Both the position numbers and the translations under genes were made by a program. Shown here in pieces: positions 59,603 to 64,000 of a stretch of 64,000 nucleotides of DNA. Origin of the DNA: Myoxocephalus aenaeus (lineage: Eukaryota; Chordata; Actinopteri; Perciformes; Cottidae); NCBI GenBank assembly GCA_038501785.1, contig JBAMJR010000531.1, positions 357,501 to 421,500 of the forward strand. The letters are read 5' to 3'. Each line of letters starts with the position of its first letter. The stretch's first letter is position 1. The notes beneath the pieces are model-generated. The model ran no database searches. It saw nothing but the letters and a program-made list of their open reading frames with translations, and was not told the DNA's origin.

Positions 59603-60717
59603 GCGAGGCCGCCTCCTCCTCGCTGCTTGACTCCTCCTCCTCCTCGCTGCTTGACTCCTCCCCCTCTCCTCCCCGATCAGGACCTTCTTCACCGTGGGAG
59701 TTTTGTTGTCGATGAAGAGGAGTCACTCACCGTGACCGAAAGTCTTGATCGGGGAAGGACGAACGCTCAGGTGGTGACCCCTCCCCCTCTCTCTCTCTAT
59801 CTCTCGCCTGCGGGACAGGAAGTCCCGCCCTCTTCCACGAGCAGCCGTACTCTGATTGATGTCACTTTGTACCCTGCGGCTCCGCTCTGTTGTGTCTTCA
59901 CCCAACGTTCAGAAGATCAGGAGATATATTTTCATTTGGCAGGAAGCTTGGAAATTGTAAGCTTCTGTTTTACTTTTATTCACAGTCACATCTTTGAATG
60001 TTACTTTATACTATTGTGGTTTCATTTTTATAACCAACCTTTTTGTGAAAAGGTCAAAGTAAAACGTCCTTCTCGCCTCGTCTGTATGCTGAAATATTTG
60101 TGACAACCCACGGCGCCCATCTCCACCAGTAAGAACCAGTGCTTTATGTCTTAAAACATGTATTCTCTGTACTGACCACCTGGGGGCGACTCCTCTGGTT
60201 GTATTCAAATACGACGACTGCGTCCACTTCGCACATACAGTCTGCGGTTTGTTTAAAACACACAAATAACAATCTACGTTTACATTTTCCCAACAAGCGC
60301 TGGGACGTGCCAAGTAATGACCGTTGTTTTTTCCGATCGGCAGAGGTAGCGTGACTTTGTTAACGTCAGCGTTGGATCCTTTGAGCTCGACTACAAAGTC
60401 TCTCCAACCGCTTTTAATTGCCGAAACGCAGCCTAACCTCGGAGGTGGCCGATCGATAAAGCTCGTGTTCGATGTCTGGCGGTGACCGACGTGCCGAGGG
60501 TTCGGCCATCTGTCGAGTCTTCTCCCGTCATCGCCCCGAGAGCGGCGGAGTCTCAAGAGTTCATCTTGGCCACGACGTGGACGCGCTCATCGGCTTTTGA
60601 TATTTCCCGTCTAGATGGACGAGTGGAAGAGTGATGGTGGCGTCCGGATGTCTTTTAGGGCTCATCACGGGAACAAAGTAGGAGTTTTTAGGAAAATGGA
60701 ACTGTTTTCATTCGAAA

Positions 60718-61145
60718 AAATGAATGCCGATTGTCGTTAGTTGCAATGGCGACGACCACGTAGCGGGTTAGCTTTGTTCGCTAACTTACGTACCGAACTA
60801 ACGTAGCGAGTAGTCGCGGTTTTAGACCGTCTGAGGAAAAGAAATTGAAACGGATGACCAGCGATGACGCCATTCCATCGGCCGGTAACAATTAGAAATT
60901 GATGTCTGAGGAGCGTTGGAATGCTCTCTCAAGGGTCCAAAGAGTGTAAAGGGTCCAAAGAGTCTAAAGGGTCTAAAGAAGAAATGAACGGCAATTGCCG
61001 TTAGCTGCAATGGCGACGACCACGTAGCGGGTTAGCTTTGTTTGCTAACTTACGTACTGGAACTAACGTAGCATGTAGTCGCGGTTTTGGACCGTCTGAA
61101 GAAAAGAAATTCAAACTGATGAGCAGCGATGACGCCCATTCCATT
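60718..61145 (+). repeat. Direct duplication of about 160 bp in the 3' UTR
   Basis: Copy A (60718-60878) and copy B (60981-61145) share GCAATGGCGACGACCACGTA and GTAGTCGCGGTTTT with scattered substitutions. The offset is about 263 bp. Each copy is followed by GTCTAAAGGG-type repeats, so the original unit probably included the seed of the array. Confidence 0.9.
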
Positions 61146-61545
61146 GGTCTAAAGGGTCTAAAAGAGTATAAAGGGTCTAAAGGGTTGAAAGAGTCTAAAG
61201 GGTCTAGGTCTAAAGAGTTTAACGGGTATAAAGGGTCTATAGAGTATAAAGGGCTAAAGAGTCTAAAGGGTTGAACGAGGCTAAAGGGTCTAGGTCTAAA
61301 GAGTCTAACGGGTATAAAGGGTCTAAAGGGTTGGAAGAGTCTAAAGGGTCTAGGTCTAAAGAGTCTAACGGGTATAAAGGGTCTAACGAGTCTAAAGGGG
61401 GTCTAAAGACTCTAAAGGGGGTCGAAAGGGTCGAAAGAGTCTAAAGGGGGTCGAAAGGGTCTAAAGGGTCGAAAGGGACAAAAAAGACCCTTTAGACTGT
61501 AAAGGGTCTAAAGAGTCAAAAGGGGGTCTTAAGGGTCTAAAGGTC
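61140..61545 (+). repeat. GGTCTAAAGAGTCTAAAG minisatellite in the 3' UTR
   Basis: About forty 8-10-bp words (GTCTAAAGG, GTCTAAAGA, GTATAAAGG) with irregular order. The AAAGACCCTTTAGACTGTAA stretch near 61480 is locally inverted relative to the array. Confidence 0.92.
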
Positions 61546-62078
61546 GTTGAGCTCTCAGAACAAAATCAGAGTAGTGACGCGTCGCTGCACGGCTGTTTCA
61601 TGAACCTCAGTTTTCACCACGCGGAATGTCTTAAAGTGTCAAACCCCTGATTTATTTTGGGGGGTAATCATTGTTTAGAATCGCGACCACGTTTATCTCT
61701 GTTCGTCGTAATTTTAACTGTTGTGGAGAATAATAATAATGTTGAGCTGTGGAGTGATACGGTCGTACCGCCTGATGTGCATCATGTCCGACCATCGATC
61801 AAAAAAAAAAAGAAGTCTGGACTCTTCCAGCCGGAACGTGGATCTGTCTTTAATCTGGTTGACGTGTTTCTCTCGGTCCGTTTTGCGTGTCGTCGTTGAG
61901 AAAAGTTTGAAATTGTATTTTTTTGTTGTAGTTTTTTTTGCCTGTAATATTTCGTGTCGGCCTCCGATCAACCTGTTGTTGTTGTTTCAGAGGACAAACA
62001 CTAAAACTACATGAAGAAGTATATTTATATTGTCTGACTGTGCACCTGTTTTGTCCAGGTGTCTTATCTGAGTGTCAC

Positions 62079-62084
62079 AATAAA
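62079..62084 (+). terminator. cadps2: Poly(A) signal AATAAA of cadps2
   Basis: This is the first AATAAA after the stop codon. It is followed at 62102-62128 by GT/T-rich sequence (GGTTTGTTTTGTGTGTCG), the expected downstream element. Nothing gene-like follows on the + strand. Confidence 0.85.
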
Positions 62085-62105
62085 AGTGTTTTTAAAGCAC
62101 CGGTT

Positions 62106-64000
62106 TGTTTTGTGTGTCGTTTTTATTTTACGTCAAACTAAATTTGCAAAAAACTTTACGGTTGGAGAAAATGTTAAATTTGGTGGCGAATATTAGAAAA
62201 TCTGCGGCGTGTCTCTAAACCACAACCTCAAACAGATGGCAGACTGAGCGATTGTTATATAAAACTGTAAATTATGGCTTGTTTTATGAAAAAAAAGCCC
62301 AAAACTGCTGTATTTGGATGTATTGAACACCATAAGTAATATACAAGTGAATATATATGAAAAAATTAAAATGTCACAGATGTGCGCAAATGTGCCCCAA
62401 TGCAAATGTTGGAGTCCTCGCCTGAATGTTCTCTGTTCTAAACCCTCTCTAACTTTGTCCTGCTTCACTTTATCAAAGTCAACCTTTGCAGAGAGAATGT
62501 TCACATATTGTGTTATGATTTGGGTTAGAGAATGTTCACATATTGTGTTATGATTTGGGTTAGAGAATGTTCACATATTGAGCTATGATTTGGGTTAGAG
62601 AATGTTCACATATTGTGTTATGATTTGGGTTAGAGAATGTTCACATATTGTGCTATGATTTGGGTTAGAGAATGTTCACATATTGAGTTATGATTTGGGT
62701 TAGTGAATGTTCACATATTGAGCTATGATTTGTGTTAGAGAATGTTCACATATTGAGCTATGATTTGGGTTAGAGAATGTTCACATATTGAGCTATGATT
62801 TGTGTTAGAGAATGTTCACATATTGAGCTATGATTTGGGTTAGTGAATGTTCACATATTGAGCTATGATTTGTGTTAGAGAATGTTCACATATTGAGCTA
62901 TGATTTGGGTTAGAGAATGTTCACATATTGTGTTATGATTTAGGTTAGAGAATGTTCACACATTGTGTTATGATTTGGGTTAGAGAATGTTCACATATTG
63001 AGCTATGATTTGTGTTAGAGAATGTTCACATATTGAGCTATGATTTAGGTCAGAGAATGTTCACATATTGTGTTATGATTTGGGTTAGAGAATGTTCACA
63101 CATTGTGTTATGATTTGGGTTAGAGAATGTTCACATATTGAGCTATGATTTGGGTTAGAGAATGTTCACATATTGTGTTATGATTTGGGTTAGAGTTGGA
63201 CCTTACAGCTGCATCATTTCAAAGAAATAATCATCCTGGAAGTGATTTTTCTTTTTATAAGCAAACCTGAAACCTTTTCATTTTTCTCTGTGTGTCATCT
63301 TCATTTACTCTTAACCAGTAACATATAGACTGATATTTACACATCTGAACTAAATCTCACATGTGTAGCTTTTATTATAACACCCACATTATTCAAATAG
63401 CCCTAGTGGTTGCAGAGATACACCCTTTTTAGTTTGGGGATGACATTTTCGAGGAAAGGGCCCAAAAATAAGGTGGTCTTCAAAGTGTTAAAAGTTCCCA
63501 AAAACCATTTAAACATAAAACGTGAAATGCAGTTAATAAAAGCAGCAACAACGATAAAAGTAAAATCCCTTTAAACACATTTATAATATTAATGTTCTGT
63601 CATCTCTTCAAGCTGATTTTAAAACGCCGCCATCTTAAACTCTGGAGTTTGAACCCGACATCCGGTTCTTTACTGAATTAGGAATCGGCCTCTTAAACTC
63701 AGCCAGAGCATCAAAACGTTCCTCAACTCACTTGCAGCCAAAGACTATTAATAGAATTAATATATAATAGAATTAATATAACGTTATCACAATAATAATA
63801 AAAAGAACCAATCCCTTCATTTCTTTTCTGCTTAATTTTTCTCCCATTAAAAACAGAATATAGACCGTAAAGAGTCGTTTTTAAAAAGCTCGAGAACATT
63901 TCACCAAAGCTTCAGACACAAAGGGTTCAAATCTTGATTTTGTTTCCTGTTGTTGTTTTCTTCCTTTACAGTTCTTCTTCTTTCCATTCCACCTTAAATC
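62106..64000 (+). other. 3' flank of cadps2, no gene seen
   Basis: 62106-62485 and 63200-64000 are AT-rich unique sequence without a credible gene. Between them lies a 35-bp minisatellite. Confidence 0.8.
62490..63195 (+). repeat. 35-bp GAGAATGTTCACATATTG minisatellite
   Basis: About twenty head-to-tail 35-bp copies of GAGAATGTTCACATATTG plus a GCTATGATTTGGGTTA-type half. The variants TGTGTTATG and TGAGCTATG are interspersed. It starts about 400 bp after the poly(A) signal. Confidence 0.96.

Larger units (their letters stand above)
301..62105 (+). other. cadps2: cadps2-like gene, 3' half (partial gene, 15 exons in window)
   Basis: This is the gene-level entry. Fifteen exons join in phase into about 562 residues ending at a TGA at 59600-59602. 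The product is a CAPS/CADPS protein, a cytosolic and vesicle-associated factor that primes dense-core vesicles for calcium-triggered exocytosis and acts with syntaxin/SNAP-25 SNAREs. The window encodes the MHD1/MUN-type region and the C-terminal vesicle-binding tail. The upstream PH and C2 domains are outside the window. Paralogue choice rests on residues remembered as CADPS2-like, such as QQYHSKID, KPGMDLADTY and VCVWLTDRLDLQLH. CADPS1 remains possible. Spliced coding length in the window is 1690 nt, or 1705 nt with the 15-nt microexon. Introns range from 139 bp to about 10 kb. Confidence 0.93.
59603..62105 (+). other. cadps2: 3' UTR of cadps2
   Basis: It runs from the stop to shortly after the AATAAA at 62079. 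It contains a TCCTCC-rich start, an inverted piece of the 73-bp repeat unit (GGCGACTCCTCTGGTTGTA at about 60185), a 160-bp direct duplication, a CTAAAGGG array and a poly-A patch at about 61801. The cleavage site is inferred, not observed. Confidence 0.75.

Noticed and set aside
62490..63195. Regular direct repeats that might suggest a CRISPR array
   Set aside because: The repeats are head-to-tail with no unique spacers, and the DNA is vertebrate. The same applies to the other arrays.

Overview
The window is vertebrate nuclear DNA, most likely from a teleost fish. It holds the 3' half of one protein-coding gene on the + strand. Fifteen exons between 301 and 59602 join in consistent phase, with AG/GT splice sites throughout, into about 562 residues that I recognise as the C-terminal half of a calcium-dependent secretion activator (CAPS/CADPS). 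The residues fit the CADPS2 paralogue better than CADPS1, as far as I can judge from memory. The 5' exons (start codon, PH and C2 domains) and the promoter lie upstream of the window. The stop codon is at 59600-59602, and a 3' UTR of about 2.5 kb runs to a poly(A) signal at 62079. Two extra short exons with good splice sites and phase-neutral length are predicted: a 15-nt microexon at 34889-34903 and a 30-nt cassette exon at 28168-28197.

Only about 1.7 kb of the 64 kb is coding. The 14 introns and the 3' flank are filled with tandem repeats and mobile-element remains. Intron 1 (403-9704) carries a long TATA-rich minisatellite, a LINE copy with an unbroken 879-codon endonuclease/reverse transcriptase frame on the - strand (1692-4331), two further truncated copies of that LINE's 3' end, and a 29-bp minisatellite. 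Introns 4 and 5 hold a 73-bp minisatellite that recurs at four separate loci, a 1.2-kb pyrimidine tract, a long compound microsatellite and a fold-back transposon copy. Intron 7 begins with a 1.1-kb minisatellite only about 30 bp past the splice donor. It also contains a piggyBac-type non-autonomous element (28998-30280) with a tandem array inside it. Introns 9, 12 and 13 hold more arrays and two more fold-back elements. Intron 14 is mostly a 1.85-kb CTCCTCC pyrimidine tract ending at the acceptor of the last exon. The 3' UTR contains a segmental duplication and a CTAAAGGG-type array, and a 35-bp array follows the poly(A) site.

The teleost assignment rests on the compact exons of a single-copy vertebrate gene, the CR1/L2-type LINE tails, the MITE types and the very high CA/TA microsatellite content. 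I see no second gene, rRNA, tRNA, CRISPR array or bacterial-style operon. I did not find a new biochemical system. The points most worth following up are the two predicted short exons, the minisatellite-bearing transposons, and the extreme pyrimidine tract against the terminal exon.
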